Source: JBALVT01 sp045110675
Lineage (GTDB): Bacteria > Pseudomonadota > Gammaproteobacteria > Pseudomonadales > Halieaceae
NCBI GenBank assembly: GCA_045110675.1
Contig: JBGCGJ010000008.1
Location: 47,682 to 111,681 of the forward strand
DNA length: 64,000 bases
Direction of reading: 5' to 3'
Shown here: piece by piece, positions 33,772 to 43,139 of the stretch
Numbering within the stretch: position 1 is the first letter of the stretch
Layout: each line of letters begins with the position of its first letter
The notes under the pieces: model-generated
The model's database searches: none
What the model was told of the DNA's origin: nothing
What the model saw: the letters and a program-made list of their open reading frames with translations, nothing else
Program-made: the position numbers and the translations under genes

Positions 33772-34848
33772 ATGGTTTTGTTTGTACTGATTGCTTTACT
33801 GCTATTGAGCTTCAGTTACCTGGGTTTGCGTGGTGAAGATCTGTCTTATCTGGACAGCAATGTCATACCCCGGCCGTCCGGGGACCCAAGCGATGCTCAC
33901 CACGAGGTAGTGGAGTCGCTCAAAGGAATGACGGCTGCGGGTAAAAGTGCCAGCGGGAAAAAGCGAATCTCGGTGATTCGCGATTACATGGATTCCATGA
34001 GCGATGGGCGCGACCTCGACAGTGAATTTCGCCCCGTGAACCACAAGAACTTGCGCGGCGAGTGGGTGCTCGCGCCAGGTGTGAATCCGAAACGTCGGCT
34101 GCTGTATATCCACGGGGGTGCTTGGATGGCTGGAAGTCCGAAGAGCCATCGTTCCCTGACTAATCGTTTGTCCAAGGTCGCCAATGCCGCCGTGTTCTCC
34201 CTGGACTATCGATTACTCCCTGAACATAAACGTTCCGATGGCATTGCGGACTGTCAGCAGGCCTACCGTTGGATCCTTGGCAATGGGCCAGACGGACCTG
34301 AAGATTTGGAATTTCTGGCGGTGGCGGGAGACTCCGCCGGTGGCAATTTAACCTTGTCAGTGATTGCCTGGGCGAGAGATGAAGGTCTGCGTGCCGCAGA
34401 TGCCGCCATCGCATTTTCGCCTGCGACGGATATGACTCTAACGTCCCCAAGCCTGAGCAGCAATATCGCCACGGACCCGATGATTGGCCCCGCTTTTGGT
34501 CAATTGATCAAGGTGCCCCTGCTTTTGCTCTGGTGGGTCAGTTGGTTTACCAACAGGATTAGACCGTCTGCAGCGGTGGTCTCTCCTTTGCGTGGAGATC
34601 TCTCAGGTTTGCCACCGGTATTGGTTCAAGTGTCCGAGGCAGAAATGTTATTTGACGATGCTCGCCGTTATGTTGCCAAGGCGCAGGCGGCTGGTTCGCC
34701 GGTAGTGCTGCAGAGTTGGCCGCATATGGTCCACGTGTGGCAGATTTTCAACCCGGAGTTGCCAGAGGCGAATGACGCCTATGATAATATCGCCGAATTT
34801 CTCGAAAGCGTCGATGGCAAGACTTTGGAGCAAGTGCAAGCCGCATGA
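33772..34848 (+). CDS. Alpha/beta hydrolase, hormone-sensitive-lipase type
   Basis: 358 residues. A hydrophobic N-terminal segment (FVLIALLLLSFSYLGL) anchors it in the membrane. The HSL family signature HGGAW (114-118) makes the oxyanion hole. The nucleophile elbow is GDSAGG with Ser188, and the catalytic His is in WPHMVHVWQ near the C-terminus. It should hydrolyse carboxylic esters, perhaps of glycerolipids. The ATGA overlap with the following PlsC acyltransferase gene means the two are coupled, suggesting a shared role in lipid remodelling (inference). Confidence 0.92.
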   Translation: MVLFVLIALLLLSFSYLGLRGEDLSYLDSNVIPRPSGDPSDAHHEVVESLKGMTAAGKSASGKKRISVIRDYMDSMSDGRDLDSEFRPVNHKNLRGEWVLAPGVNPKRRLLYIHGGAWMAGSPKSHRSLTNRLSKVANAAVFSLDYRLLPEHKRSDGIADCQQAYRWILGNGPDGPEDLEFLAVAGDSAGGNLTLSVIAWARDEGLRAADAAIAFSPATDMTLTSPSLSSNIATDPMIGPAFGQLIKVPLLLLWWVSWFTNRIRPSAAVVSPLRGDLSGLPPVLVQVSEAEMLFDDARRYVAKAQAAGSPVVLQSWPHMVHVWQIFNPELPEANDAYDNIAEFLESVDGKTLEQVQAA

Positions 34849-35585
34849 ATCTGATTCGCTCAATTTTGGTTTATTGCTGGTTAATCGTCTCCATTGTTCC
34901 CTTTGGTTTTTGCTTAATATTGGGCTCCCTTTTTCTCAGCAGCACCACCTTGTGGTGGTGGTTTGCCGCTCCGTTTCTCAGGGGAGTTATCGGTGCAGCG
35001 AGAATCGTGGGTGGCGTTGAATATCGTGTGCACGGCGAGGACCGTCTGCCTTCGGCTGATGATATGCGCAGAGTGGTGTTGTGTCCCAAACACCAATCCA
35101 CCTGGGAGACCTTTTATTTTGCCAGCATGACTCCCCATCCTCTGGCCTATGTGTTTAAGAAAGAACTGTTGCGGATTCCTGTGTTTGGATGGTGTATCGG
35201 TATTCTGGACATGATTCATATTGATCGCAGCAAGCGCTCGGAGGCTTGGAAGAAGGTAGCTGAGCAGGGCAGGCGCATTATGGATGATGGCAAGTGGGTC
35301 ATCATGTTTCCCGAGGGAACGCGCATTGGTCGCGGCAAAAAAGGCAACTATAAATCTGGAGCGACCCGGCTTGCAGTTACAACCGGAGCCTGGGTTATTC
35401 CAATCGCGGTAACATCTGCACGCTGCTGGCCACCTCGCTCCTGGTCCTTTGTTCCCGGCGTTATCGACGTTTCAATTGGCGAACCTATTCACGCCGATGG
35501 GCGAGAGCCAGGAGAGCTGATGGAAGAAATAGAGCGCTGGATTGAATCTGAAATGCACAGGCTGGATCCAGATGCCTACAACTAG
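34845..35585 (+). CDS. PlsC-type 1-acyl-sn-glycerol-3-phosphate acyltransferase
   Basis: 246 residues. An N-terminal hydrophobic segment (SILVYCWLIVSIVPFGFCLIL) anchors it. The acyltransferase block I is KHQSTWE (His83...Glu88, the HX4E variant seen in this subgroup). Block III is FPEGTR (EGTR at 157-160), and ARCWPPRSWS lies in the usual proline-rich block IV position. It would acylate lysophosphatidate at sn-2. Its ATG overlaps the upstream esterase stop, so the genes are translationally coupled. Confidence 0.92.
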   Translation: MNLIRSILVYCWLIVSIVPFGFCLILGSLFLSSTTLWWWFAAPFLRGVIGAARIVGGVEYRVHGEDRLPSADDMRRVVLCPKHQSTWETFYFASMTPHPLAYVFKKELLRIPVFGWCIGILDMIHIDRSKRSEAWKKVAEQGRRIMDDGKWVIMFPEGTRIGRGKKGNYKSGATRLAVTTGAWVIPIAVTSARCWPPRSWSFVPGVIDVSIGEPIHADGREPGELMEEIERWIESEMHRLDPDAYN

Positions 35586-35681
35586 TTGAGATCCGCACTG
35601 AGATTTGGTTTCAAGGTTCTCGATTCGTCTGATTAACAGCAATACAAATAACAGTCCAAATAACAATACAAAGGAGTTTTT

Positions 35682-35933
35682 ATGTCGAGCGGAAAAATAG
35701 TGGCGTTGGTGTTTTATGCCATTTTAGCTGCTCTGGCAGTTACCCAAGCGGGCACTCAATTAGGCACGATCGTCAATTGGATTATTATTGGCCTCGTGGC
35801 TATCCACGCACTTGAGGTTGTTGTCTTTATCAAACTTTGCCGCGAAGCACCGGGTAGCTTTGTGGGTAATCTCGTTAATGTTTTTATCTTTGGCTATTTC
35901 CATACCCAGGAAATGAAAGCCGCCGTCGCCTAG
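35682..35933 (+). CDS. Small membrane protein, DUF1145-like
   Basis: 83 residues with two membrane helices (KIVALVFYAILAALAVTQAG and WIIIGLVAIHALEVVVFI) and a short tail. The spacing and the HALEVVVF/FGYFH motifs resemble DUF1145 (E. coli YhhL-like) proteins, but the match is by pattern only. AAAGGAG precedes the ATG by 6 bases. The 97-bp leader contains two CAAATAACA copies. It follows plsC and ends 3 bp past the stop of the convergent Lrp gene, so the two genes overlap slightly. Confidence 0.6.
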   Translation: MSSGKIVALVFYAILAALAVTQAGTQLGTIVNWIIIGLVAIHALEVVVFIKLCREAPGSFVGNLVNVFIFGYFHTQEMKAAVA

Positions 35934-36361
35934 CGTTCGAATTTACTCGCCAACACAATCGAGGTCGTGGTTTTTTCGACGCCGGGTAGTTGGCCTATCG
36001 CATCCAAAACACTGTCCATTTCCTCAGTCGTTACCGTTTCAACCAGGGTGACCAGATCGTAAATACCGCTCACGGTTTGCAGGGTTTTCACCGCGGCGAT
36101 GTTGGTCAGTGCTGCAACGATCTGCACGCTGTGTTTTGGGCTGACCTGAATCATTACGTGGGCCTTTAACAGCCTGCCATCGAAGTCCTCGTGGTAACGA
36201 ACCGTATAGCCGGCGATAACATGACGGCGTTCAAGTCGCGCGATTCGATCTTGTACCGTACTGCGTGATACACCCAATTCTCTGGCCAGTGAACTCGTTG
36301 TCGCTCTGCTGTTAATTCTCAGCAGGGACAGCAGTCTTTGATCCAACTCGTCTATTTCCAT
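35930..36361 (-). CDS. Lrp/AsnC-family transcriptional regulator
   Basis: 143 residues. The N-terminal helix-turn-helix (LDQRLLSLLRINSRATTSSLARELGVSRSTVQDRIARLERRHVI) is followed by the RAM ligand-binding domain (AHVMIQVSPKHSVQIVAALTNIAAVKTLQTVSGIYDLV). Lrp-type proteins sense amino acids. This one is divergent from an Orn/Lys/Arg decarboxylase gene, so it may respond to a basic amino acid and control that gene and itself. A 6-bp-arm inverted repeat lies in the gap at 36386-36408. Confidence 0.92.
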   Translation of the reverse strand: MEIDELDQRLLSLLRINSRATTSSLARELGVSRSTVQDRIARLERRHVIAGYTVRYHEDFDGRLLKAHVMIQVSPKHSVQIVAALTNIAAVKTLQTVSGIYDLVTLVETVTTEEMDSVLDAIGQLPGVEKTTTSIVLASKFER

Positions 36362-36385
36362 TATATTGAGCCCAGCATCCGGTAA

Positions 36386-36408
36386 ATTGACTAATATTCT
36401 ACGTCAAT
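36386..36408. promoter_or_regulatory. Candidate Lrp-type operator
   Basis: Inverted repeat ATTGAC(11 bp)GTCAAT, with perfect 6-bp arms, in the 112-bp gap between the divergent Lrp gene and the decarboxylase gene. Lrp dimers bind degenerate dyads of about this span; the assignment is inference. Confidence 0.4.
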
Positions 36409-36473
36409 CCGTTATAAATACTATTCATTTTGCTAAGTAGCAGATTTAAAATAGAGGTTTTAGAGCTCAGAGT

Positions 36474-38423
36474 TTGAACACCGAGTTATCGCTGGAGAGT
36501 ATTAAATTGTCTACCTTGATCAGCCACGTTGCCCTGCTTAGCAACGATCCGACTTTCATTAATCATTGGCTTGATGCCCTGAACGAATGTGCGACTATTG
36601 ATGTAAACCCGGATGTGGGTATCAGCGTGTGTGACTATCGCTTTTATGTTGTAGAGCCAACGGATCGAGCGCTAGAACAGGCGCTGACCGATGGCAATCT
36701 GCAAGCGGTTGTGATCGATGGCCTGGACAGTGAGGCGGCGAAAGCGCTGGCGATTAACATCAAAAACACCCGCGCAGAATTGAACCTGTTTCTCGCCGTC
36801 GAATCGGGTAGTGCAATACCCGATGTGAACGCTGAAATATTGGATAGAGATGACGGAAAAGTCAGTCATCTGTACAGGCAGATACAAACTGCCATCACTC
36901 GACGTGCGCGAACGCCCTTTGCAGATACTTTGCGTGACTACGTCTATAGCGCCAAGGACGCCTGGCACACACCCGGGCACTCCGGTGGCGATAGTTTGCG
37001 AGATAGCCCCTGGGTAGCTGATTTTTATCAGATGATGGGTGAGCACATATTCAATACCGATCTGTCGGTTTCGGTTCAAGTACTCGATTCTCTATTGGAG
37101 CCCCATAGCGTCATTGAAGAGTCCCAGGAATTAGCGTCGGAAGCGTTCGGTGCCGATCATACTTTCTTTGTGACCAACGGTACTTCAACCGCCAACAAGG
37201 TGATTATCCAGCATCTGCTTGGTGCCGGCGGCAAGATGATTTTGGATCAGGCCTGTCATAAATCTATTCACCACGCCGCGATACTGTTTGGTGTCGACCC
37301 GGTCTACCTGAGTGCCTCACTGAAGGCCGACTACGGCTTTTACGGGCCCGTTCCCAGCGAGCGAATTTATGCCGCTATCGACGCAAATCCGGATGCTGGC
37401 CTGCTGGTGTTGACGTCTTGTACCTATGACGGCTTCTACTACGATTTAAAGCCGATCATTGACTACGCTCACGCACAGGGCATCAAAGTGTTAATCGATG
37501 AAGCCTGGTACGCCCACGGGCGCTTTCATCCAGCTCTGCGTCCCAACGCCCTGGAGTGCGGAGCAGACTACGTGACCCAGAGTACTCACAAGATGCTGTC
37601 GGCTTTTTCTCAGGCCAGTATGATTCACGTGTCTGCACCGGATTTTGACGAGCATCGGTTCCGTGAAGATCTCAACATGCACACCTCCACCAGCCCCCAG
37701 TACGCCATGATCGCCAGTCTCGATGTGGCCAGAAAACAGATGAGCATGGAGGGGTATTCACAACTTTCCCGGTGCATTCAGATCGCCGATAGACTGCGCG
37801 AGGGAATCAATGCCACCGGAGTCTTTCGAGTGCTGGAGTTACAGGACATGCTACCTGCGGAATTGGCCGAAGACGATATCCGTCTCGACCCAACCAAGCT
37901 GAGTATCGATGTCTCTGCCTCCACCATAACCGCGAGGGAACTGCAGCTTGAGCTATTCGATGACTACGGCATCCAGGTCGAAAAAGTAACCCACAATACC
38001 GTGACGGTATTGGTCACTCTGGGCTCCACACAGAGCAAGGTTTTACGCCTGTTAAACGCCATGCAAAAACTCGCGGTGAAAGCGGGGAGGAGTGCAACGC
38101 CCAGTTTGCGCCCTGTGTCGCCGCTGCCCTCCCTGAGCGAATTTAATGCCCTCCCCAGGGACGCCTATTTCGGTCCCAGTGAAGAAATATCTTTGGTAGC
38201 CGAAGGACACGGTCTAAACCCTGAAATAATTGGCAGTATTAGCGCCGACCTTGTGGTTCCCTATCCACCGGGTATCCCCGTATTGATTCCTGGGCAGGTG
38301 ATCACCCAGGAAATTGCCAATTTCCTGATCGGTCTGTACCACTCGAGCAACGGCATTGAGATACACGGCATGGTGTTGCGCGGTGACGAGGCCTACTTGC
38401 GTATCGTGGCAGGAAACCCCTAA
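36474..38423 (+). CDS. Orn/Lys/Arg decarboxylase family protein
   Basis: 649 residues. The N-terminal ~150 residues are a flavodoxin-like receiver/wing domain. The PLP-dependent fold type I core follows with GHSGGDSLRDSP, TNGTSTANKVIIQ, VLIDEAWYAHGRFHP (PLP-binding Asp) and STHKMLSAFSQ (Schiff-base Lys373). The C-terminal domain has VVPYPPGIPVLIPGQ. It converts ornithine, lysine or arginine to the matching diamine; which one cannot be read here. The start is a TTG, because no ATG lies nearby. The divergent Lrp regulator is the likely controller. Confidence 0.9.
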   Translation: MNTELSLESIKLSTLISHVALLSNDPTFINHWLDALNECATIDVNPDVGISVCDYRFYVVEPTDRALEQALTDGNLQAVVIDGLDSEAAKALAINIKNTRAELNLFLAVESGSAIPDVNAEILDRDDGKVSHLYRQIQTAITRRARTPFADTLRDYVYSAKDAWHTPGHSGGDSLRDSPWVADFYQMMGEHIFNTDLSVSVQVLDSLLEPHSVIEESQELASEAFGADHTFFVTNGTSTANKVIIQHLLGAGGKMILDQACHKSIHHAAILFGVDPVYLSASLKADYGFYGPVPSERIYAAIDANPDAGLLVLTSCTYDGFYYDLKPIIDYAHAQGIKVLIDEAWYAHGRFHPALRPNALECGADYVTQSTHKMLSAFSQASMIHVSAPDFDEHRFREDLNMHTSTSPQYAMIASLDVARKQMSMEGYSQLSRCIQIADRLREGINATGVFRVLELQDMLPAELAEDDIRLDPTKLSIDVSASTITARELQLELFDDYGIQVEKVTHNTVTVLVTLGSTQSKVLRLLNAMQKLAVKAGRSATPSLRPVSPLPSLSEFNALPRDAYFGPSEEISLVAEGHGLNPEIIGSISADLVVPYPPGIPVLIPGQVITQEIANFLIGLYHSSNGIEIHGMVLRGDEAYLRIVAGNP

Positions 38424-38514
38424 GCACCAGCTACGAAAAAGTTTGCTAGAGCGTTAGCCCATCGCCCGAGTTTGTAATAGTCTTGTTCCCTTCGTGAATT
38501 TAGAGACTGGAAGT

Positions 38515-40107
38515 ATGGGTTGGAATTACGGTGATTTACTTGACGGCTGCGGTGAAGTGCGCCCAGCCGATACCCCGGCACTGATTCACGGCGACGCGGT
38601 GATAAGCTGGGGTGAATTGACGGCGCGATCAAATAACCTCGCCCGGGGCATGATTGGCATGGGCGCGGTTCCCGGAGACAAGGTTGCTATCTACCTGCGA
38701 AACTGCGCGGAATATATGGAGACGCTGGTCGCCTGCTATAAAGCCAGGCTGGTTCCCGTCAACGTCAACTATCGATACCGCGATGACGAACTCCACTATA
38801 TTTTCGAGAACTCCGACGCTGTCATTACTGTTACTGAACCTGAATTCGCCGAATCGATCGCAGCTTTGAGTCCGCGCCTGCCCGAGCTGCAGTGGCTTGA
38901 AATAGGCAGTTCTTACGATTCACTGGTAGCCACAGGAGATGGTGAGCCCCTGGGTATTGAGCGCTCGGGCGATGATATGCTGTTCATCTACACTGGCGGC
39001 ACGACCGGCATGCCCAAGGCGGTAATGTGGCGTCAGGAGGATATGTGGAATGCAATGGGGGGTGGTATCACCTCTCCATGTAATCGCAATCAGGCTCCTG
39101 CTAGCCCCGAACAGCACATTCAAAATCTCAGCGAATATCCCGGAGTGATAAGGCAGCTCACCGCCTGCCCACTAATGCACGGGACCGGCTTGCTGACCTC
39201 TATGGGCATACTGGTAGGGGGTGGTTGTATCGTTACTCTCACCAGCCCGGGTTTGGATGTGGAGGAGCTTTGGGACACCGTGCAGCAGCGTCGGATTAAC
39301 ACCATGATTATCGTTGGAGATGCCTTCGCCCGACCGATGTTGAAGGCACTGGATGACAACCCCGGTCGCTGGGACATCAGCAGCCTGGGAGCTATGGTCT
39401 CTTCCGGCGTTATGTGGAGCCCTGAAATCAAGCAGGGCCTGTTGGGACACAGTTCAAAAATGGTATTGATGGACGCCTTCGGCTCGTCCGAAGCGATAGG
39501 CTTTGGGAGCTCGGTGACGACCTCGGACTATACGCCACCCAGCGCCAAGTTCATGATCGGTGAGCACTGCAAGGTCTTCAATGAAGACCATGTCGAGGTA
39601 AAGCCCGGCAGCGGCGAACGTGGGTTTATTGCCCGGTCAGGTGCTATCCCCATGGGTTACTACAAGGACGAAGAAAAGTCCGCCAAGACGTTTCCCGTCA
39701 TTGATGGTGTCCGCTACTCAATCCCCGGCGATTGGTGCACAGTGGATGCAGACGGCACTATCAATCTGCTCGGTCGCGGTAGCAGCTGCATTAACTCCGC
39801 TGGAGAAAAAATATACCCTGAAGAAGTTGAACAGGTACTAAAAACACATCCTGTCGTCGACGATGCTCTGGTGGTGGGTATGCCCGATGAAAAGTGGGGG
39901 CAGGCGGTGACTGCGGTTATTGCAATCAACGACCCTAAGGGTGTGACGGCGGATGAAATTAAATCCCATGTTCGCGCTAAACTGGCAGACTACAAAGCAC
40001 CCAAATCGATTCATATTGTCGACACCATGTTTCGAGCACCTAATGGCAAGGCGGATTACAAAGCCGCAAAATTACATTTGGAAAGCTTGCAGACCATCAA
40101 CACCTAG
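38515..40107 (+). CDS. Acyl-CoA synthetase (AMP-binding)
   Basis: 530 residues of the ANL superfamily. The P-loop-like A3 motif is FIYTGGTTGMPKAV; the A5 region is DAFGSSEAIGFGS. The A7-A8 region has GDWCTVDADGTINLLGRGSSCINSAGEKIYPEEVE, and the A10 Lys lies in RAPNGKADYK. It activates a carboxylic acid to its CoA thioester using ATP. The N-terminal style resembles synthetases from steroid or fatty-acid degraders, so the substrate is probably a longer or cyclic acid (inference). A GTG at 38494 is also possible. The thiolase gene follows after 58 bp. Confidence 0.92.
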   Translation: MGWNYGDLLDGCGEVRPADTPALIHGDAVISWGELTARSNNLARGMIGMGAVPGDKVAIYLRNCAEYMETLVACYKARLVPVNVNYRYRDDELHYIFENSDAVITVTEPEFAESIAALSPRLPELQWLEIGSSYDSLVATGDGEPLGIERSGDDMLFIYTGGTTGMPKAVMWRQEDMWNAMGGGITSPCNRNQAPASPEQHIQNLSEYPGVIRQLTACPLMHGTGLLTSMGILVGGGCIVTLTSPGLDVEELWDTVQQRRINTMIIVGDAFARPMLKALDDNPGRWDISSLGAMVSSGVMWSPEIKQGLLGHSSKMVLMDAFGSSEAIGFGSSVTTSDYTPPSAKFMIGEHCKVFNEDHVEVKPGSGERGFIARSGAIPMGYYKDEEKSAKTFPVIDGVRYSIPGDWCTVDADGTINLLGRGSSCINSAGEKIYPEEVEQVLKTHPVVDDALVVGMPDEKWGQAVTAVIAINDPKGVTADEIKSHVRAKLADYKAPKSIHIVDTMFRAPNGKADYKAAKLHLESLQTINT

Positions 40108-40165
40108 CTTTCAACACTTAACTTTCAACCCTAACGATTAACTGAAAACGGAGAAGTAAAAACCA

Positions 40166-41350
40166 ATGAGTGATGCATATATTGTAGGTGCTGTGCGCAG
40201 TGCCGGTGGAAGGAAGAAAGGTCGTTTATCACGCATGCACCCCATCGATCTCGGGGCTGCAGTCGTAGATGCACTGGTGGAAAAAACCGGAGTTGCAGTG
40301 AGTGAAATTGACGATCTTATATTTGGCTGTGTTTCCCAGGTGGGAGCTCAATCAAGCAATGTTGCGCGCAATGTCTGCCTGTCTTCCGTTTTGGGTGAAG
40401 ACGTACCGGGTACCAGCGTAGACCGACAGTGTGGCTCTGGCCAGCAGGCCATTCATTTTGCCGCCCAGGCAGTGATGTCCGGCACTCAGAACGTGGTGAT
40501 AGCCGGCGGTGTGGAAAGCATGAGTCAGGTGCCTATTGGCGCGAGTATCGTCGATGGCTATAAGGCAGAGCATGGTCTTCCCTATGGCAAAAAGCTGGGC
40601 GAGCGCTACCCCGGAGTTCAGTTTAGTCAGTTCGTCGGCGCCGAAATGTTGGTCGACAAATACGATTTGAGTTCGGATGAATTAAACCAATTCGCCCTGG
40701 ACAGCCACTTGAAGGCGAAGGTTGCTGTAGAAGAGGGCCGGTTTGCCAACGAGATTGTTCCCATCGAAGTTGAACTCGAAGACGGTTCACAGGCCGTCCA
40801 CGATCAGGACGAGGGAATTCGTATGGAGGCCACCCTGGGTGCGATTGCAGGTCTTGAACCCATGCAGGAAGGCGGTAAGTTGACCGCAGCTAACGCGTCT
40901 CAAATTTGCGATGGTGCCTCTGCAGTCATGGTTGTAAACGGCGATACCTGCAAGAGGCTTGGCTTGAAGCCATTGGCGAAAATAGTCGCCTTGTCTGTCG
41001 TGGGTACAGACCCGGTGATTATGCTTGAGGGGCCGATTAAAGCCACGCAGAAGGTACTCGAAAATGCCGACCTCACCTTGGACGATATAGATTTGGTAGA
41101 AGTGAATGAAGCCTTTGGGTCTGTGCCTCTAGCATGGGCGAAGGCACTGGATGCCGATATGGATAAACTCAATGTGAACGGCGGCGCCCAGGCGTTGGGA
41201 CACCCCTTGGGGAGTACTGGAACCAAACTGATGACGACTCTGGTTCACGAGCTGCATCGCACCGGCAAGCGCTACGGTCTGTTGGCGATTTGTGAAGGTG
41301 GCGGAACGGCAAACGGCACGATCGTGGAACGAGTTGATTCGGTGGGCTGA
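40166..41350 (+). CDS. Acetyl-CoA acetyltransferase / thiolase
   Basis: 394 residues of the thiolase fold. The nucleophilic Cys89 is in DRQCGSGQQA. The C-terminal motifs are GGAQALGHPLGSTGTKL (catalytic His) and the second catalytic Cys376 in CEGGGTANGT. It catalyses the last, thiolytic step of beta-oxidation, or the reverse condensation. With the acyl-CoA ligase just upstream it suggests a partial beta-oxidation module. Hydratase and 3-hydroxyacyl-CoA dehydrogenase genes are not present in this window. The stop is followed by a small hairpin (41379-41395) without a T-run. Confidence 0.93.
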   Translation: MSDAYIVGAVRSAGGRKKGRLSRMHPIDLGAAVVDALVEKTGVAVSEIDDLIFGCVSQVGAQSSNVARNVCLSSVLGEDVPGTSVDRQCGSGQQAIHFAAQAVMSGTQNVVIAGGVESMSQVPIGASIVDGYKAEHGLPYGKKLGERYPGVQFSQFVGAEMLVDKYDLSSDELNQFALDSHLKAKVAVEEGRFANEIVPIEVELEDGSQAVHDQDEGIRMEATLGAIAGLEPMQEGGKLTAANASQICDGASAVMVVNGDTCKRLGLKPLAKIVALSVVGTDPVIMLEGPIKATQKVLENADLTLDDIDLVEVNEAFGSVPLAWAKALDADMDKLNVNGGAQALGHPLGSTGTKLMTTLVHELHRTGKRYGLLAICEGGGTANGTIVERVDSVG

Positions 41351-41378
41351 AAAACCATTCCTATGGCGTCATTTGTTA

Positions 41379-41395
41379 GCGGGGTTTGACCCCGC
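41379..41395 (+). other. GC-rich hairpin after the thiolase gene
   Basis: GCGGGG-TTTGA-CCCCGC: a 6-bp stem with 5-base loop, 28 bp after the thiolase stop. There is no T-run, so it is not a standard terminator. A similar core (GGGGTTTAACCCC) lies at 20390-20402, which suggests a small dispersed motif. Confidence 0.4.
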
Positions 41396-41463
41396 CGGAC
41401 ATGTCAAATCGGGCCGATGAAACCTATGATTTGTGATGAGATAACGACATGAGAGTTTGAGTC

Positions 41464-43068
41464 ATGAAAGTATTGAATCTGGATCTGGCGCGTTTGCCAC
41501 TGTTAGCTGTCGTCGTGTTTTTCAACTCGAGCGCCACGGCCTTCGAGATGCCACAGAGAAATCCTTATCTGGCGGATTCAAATTACGCCCTGGGCCATGG
41601 TGATCCTGCACAGCAAGACGCCATGCCCCAGGCGGGCCCAAGTGGCCCGAGCCGGACCCTCAAAGACAGTGACATTCAATACACCCATACCGGTCCAGGT
41701 TATTTTGGCATTGCCACCTCCGGAATTTATCAAGATGGCAAACGGGTTCTATGGGGCAATGGTCTCGATAGAATTGTCAAACTGGATTACGACACCCACG
41801 AAATTGTCGCTGAGTATTTTTTTCCTGACTCACCGAGTTGGGACGCCGAGTATGCCGACGAGGCAATAGCGTACTTCGATGAAGATAACGATAGTCTCTT
41901 CGCAATCTATAGAGCATTCTCCGAAGCGCAGAAACTTCGCAACTTGTCCAATCTCTATACCATTCTCGGTGCAGATCACACCTACTATATCGGTAGTAAA
42001 ACCGGTTTGATTACCGCGTATGGAGATAAAGACCCGACCGACTCCAGGTCTGAAATCGTAAAACTGCGTGAGTTCCAGCTACCCGAGGAAGCGACAGGTC
42101 CGGTGATGGGGCTGAACATGACCTATGATGGCTGGCTGATCGCCGCCACCGAACACGGTTACATGGCAGCCATCAGTACCGACTTTAAAGAGCACCACTT
42201 AACGCGCTTGAATCACAGTGAAGGTGCTGAAGATAAGGCGACGGGCCCCACTGGCTACGGCTGGATACGCAACGCCTTTGCCATCGACGTTGATGGCGGG
42301 ATTTACATCGCCTCACAGTCACATATGCACAAGGTTGTGTGGGAGGGCAATTCCTTAAGCACGGACCCGAGCAGCGGCGCTTGGTCAGTAGAATATCTCA
42401 ACGACTGGGGTCACGGAACGGGTGCGACCCCTTCATTGATGGGCTTCGGAGAAGAGGACAAGTTTGTGGTGATCACCGATGGTCAGCCACAGATGAACGT
42501 TGTGTTGTTCTGGCGTGATGAGATTCCCGCTGACTGGCAGCAGCTGGACGGAGCGCCTTCGCGACGCATCGCGGGTCAGGCACCGGTGACCATGGGCGAC
42601 CCGGATCTCACAGAGATTCAGTCCGAGCAGTCAGTCGTGGTCGCGGGCTACGGTGCCTTGGTGGTAAACAATGCCCCGCGCAATGTTCCCTGGTACTTCC
42701 CCAAGCAAGCCGCTTCATTGCTAATTAGCTATCTGGGCAGTAATCCCGAGCACCAGCCCTACGGCGTACAAAAATTTGAGTGGAATCCGCTGACGCGCAA
42801 ACTCAATAGTGACTGGGTGAATAAAAAGATCAGTTCTCCCAGTACCGTTCCTATCGTGGGTGTGGGTTCTAACACCGCCTACCTGATTGGAGCGCGCGAC
42901 AATAAGTGGACACTCGAGGCGATGGACTGGGATACCGGCGTGTCGAAGTTTCACTATATCATCGGCGGTCAACGCTACAACGTGATGTTTGCAGGAACGC
43001 TGATCGATATGGACGGCCGGATTCACTACGGTACGCCCTGGGGGCGTGTGCGTCTCAATCCTAACTAG
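41464..43068 (+). CDS. Secreted protein of unknown function, probable beta-propeller
   Basis: 534 residues with an N-terminal signal peptide (LPLLAVVVFFNSSATAF), so it is exported. The mature protein shows repeated strand motifs separated by about 45-60 residues (VLWGNGLDRIVKLDYDTHEIV, MTYDGWLIAATEHGYMAAIS, DVDGGIYIASQSHMHKVVW, NTAYLIGARDNKWTLEAMDWDTG). This fits a six- or seven-bladed propeller similar to PQQ-like or SMP-30-like folds. No cysteine haem motif or metal site is obvious. It follows the thiolase gene by 113 bp. Function not recognised. Confidence 0.65.
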   Translation: MKVLNLDLARLPLLAVVVFFNSSATAFEMPQRNPYLADSNYALGHGDPAQQDAMPQAGPSGPSRTLKDSDIQYTHTGPGYFGIATSGIYQDGKRVLWGNGLDRIVKLDYDTHEIVAEYFFPDSPSWDAEYADEAIAYFDEDNDSLFAIYRAFSEAQKLRNLSNLYTILGADHTYYIGSKTGLITAYGDKDPTDSRSEIVKLREFQLPEEATGPVMGLNMTYDGWLIAATEHGYMAAISTDFKEHHLTRLNHSEGAEDKATGPTGYGWIRNAFAIDVDGGIYIASQSHMHKVVWEGNSLSTDPSSGAWSVEYLNDWGHGTGATPSLMGFGEEDKFVVITDGQPQMNVVLFWRDEIPADWQQLDGAPSRRIAGQAPVTMGDPDLTEIQSEQSVVVAGYGALVVNNAPRNVPWYFPKQAASLLISYLGSNPEHQPYGVQKFEWNPLTRKLNSDWVNKKISSPSTVPIVGVGSNTAYLIGARDNKWTLEAMDWDTGVSKFHYIIGGQRYNVMFAGTLIDMDGRIHYGTPWGRVRLNPN

Positions 43069-43139
43069 GTACTAAACTATCTACTAAACTAAGGGCTGAT
43101 CCAGGTACTTTGGAACGGATATCGCTAAAGGAATGGCTC

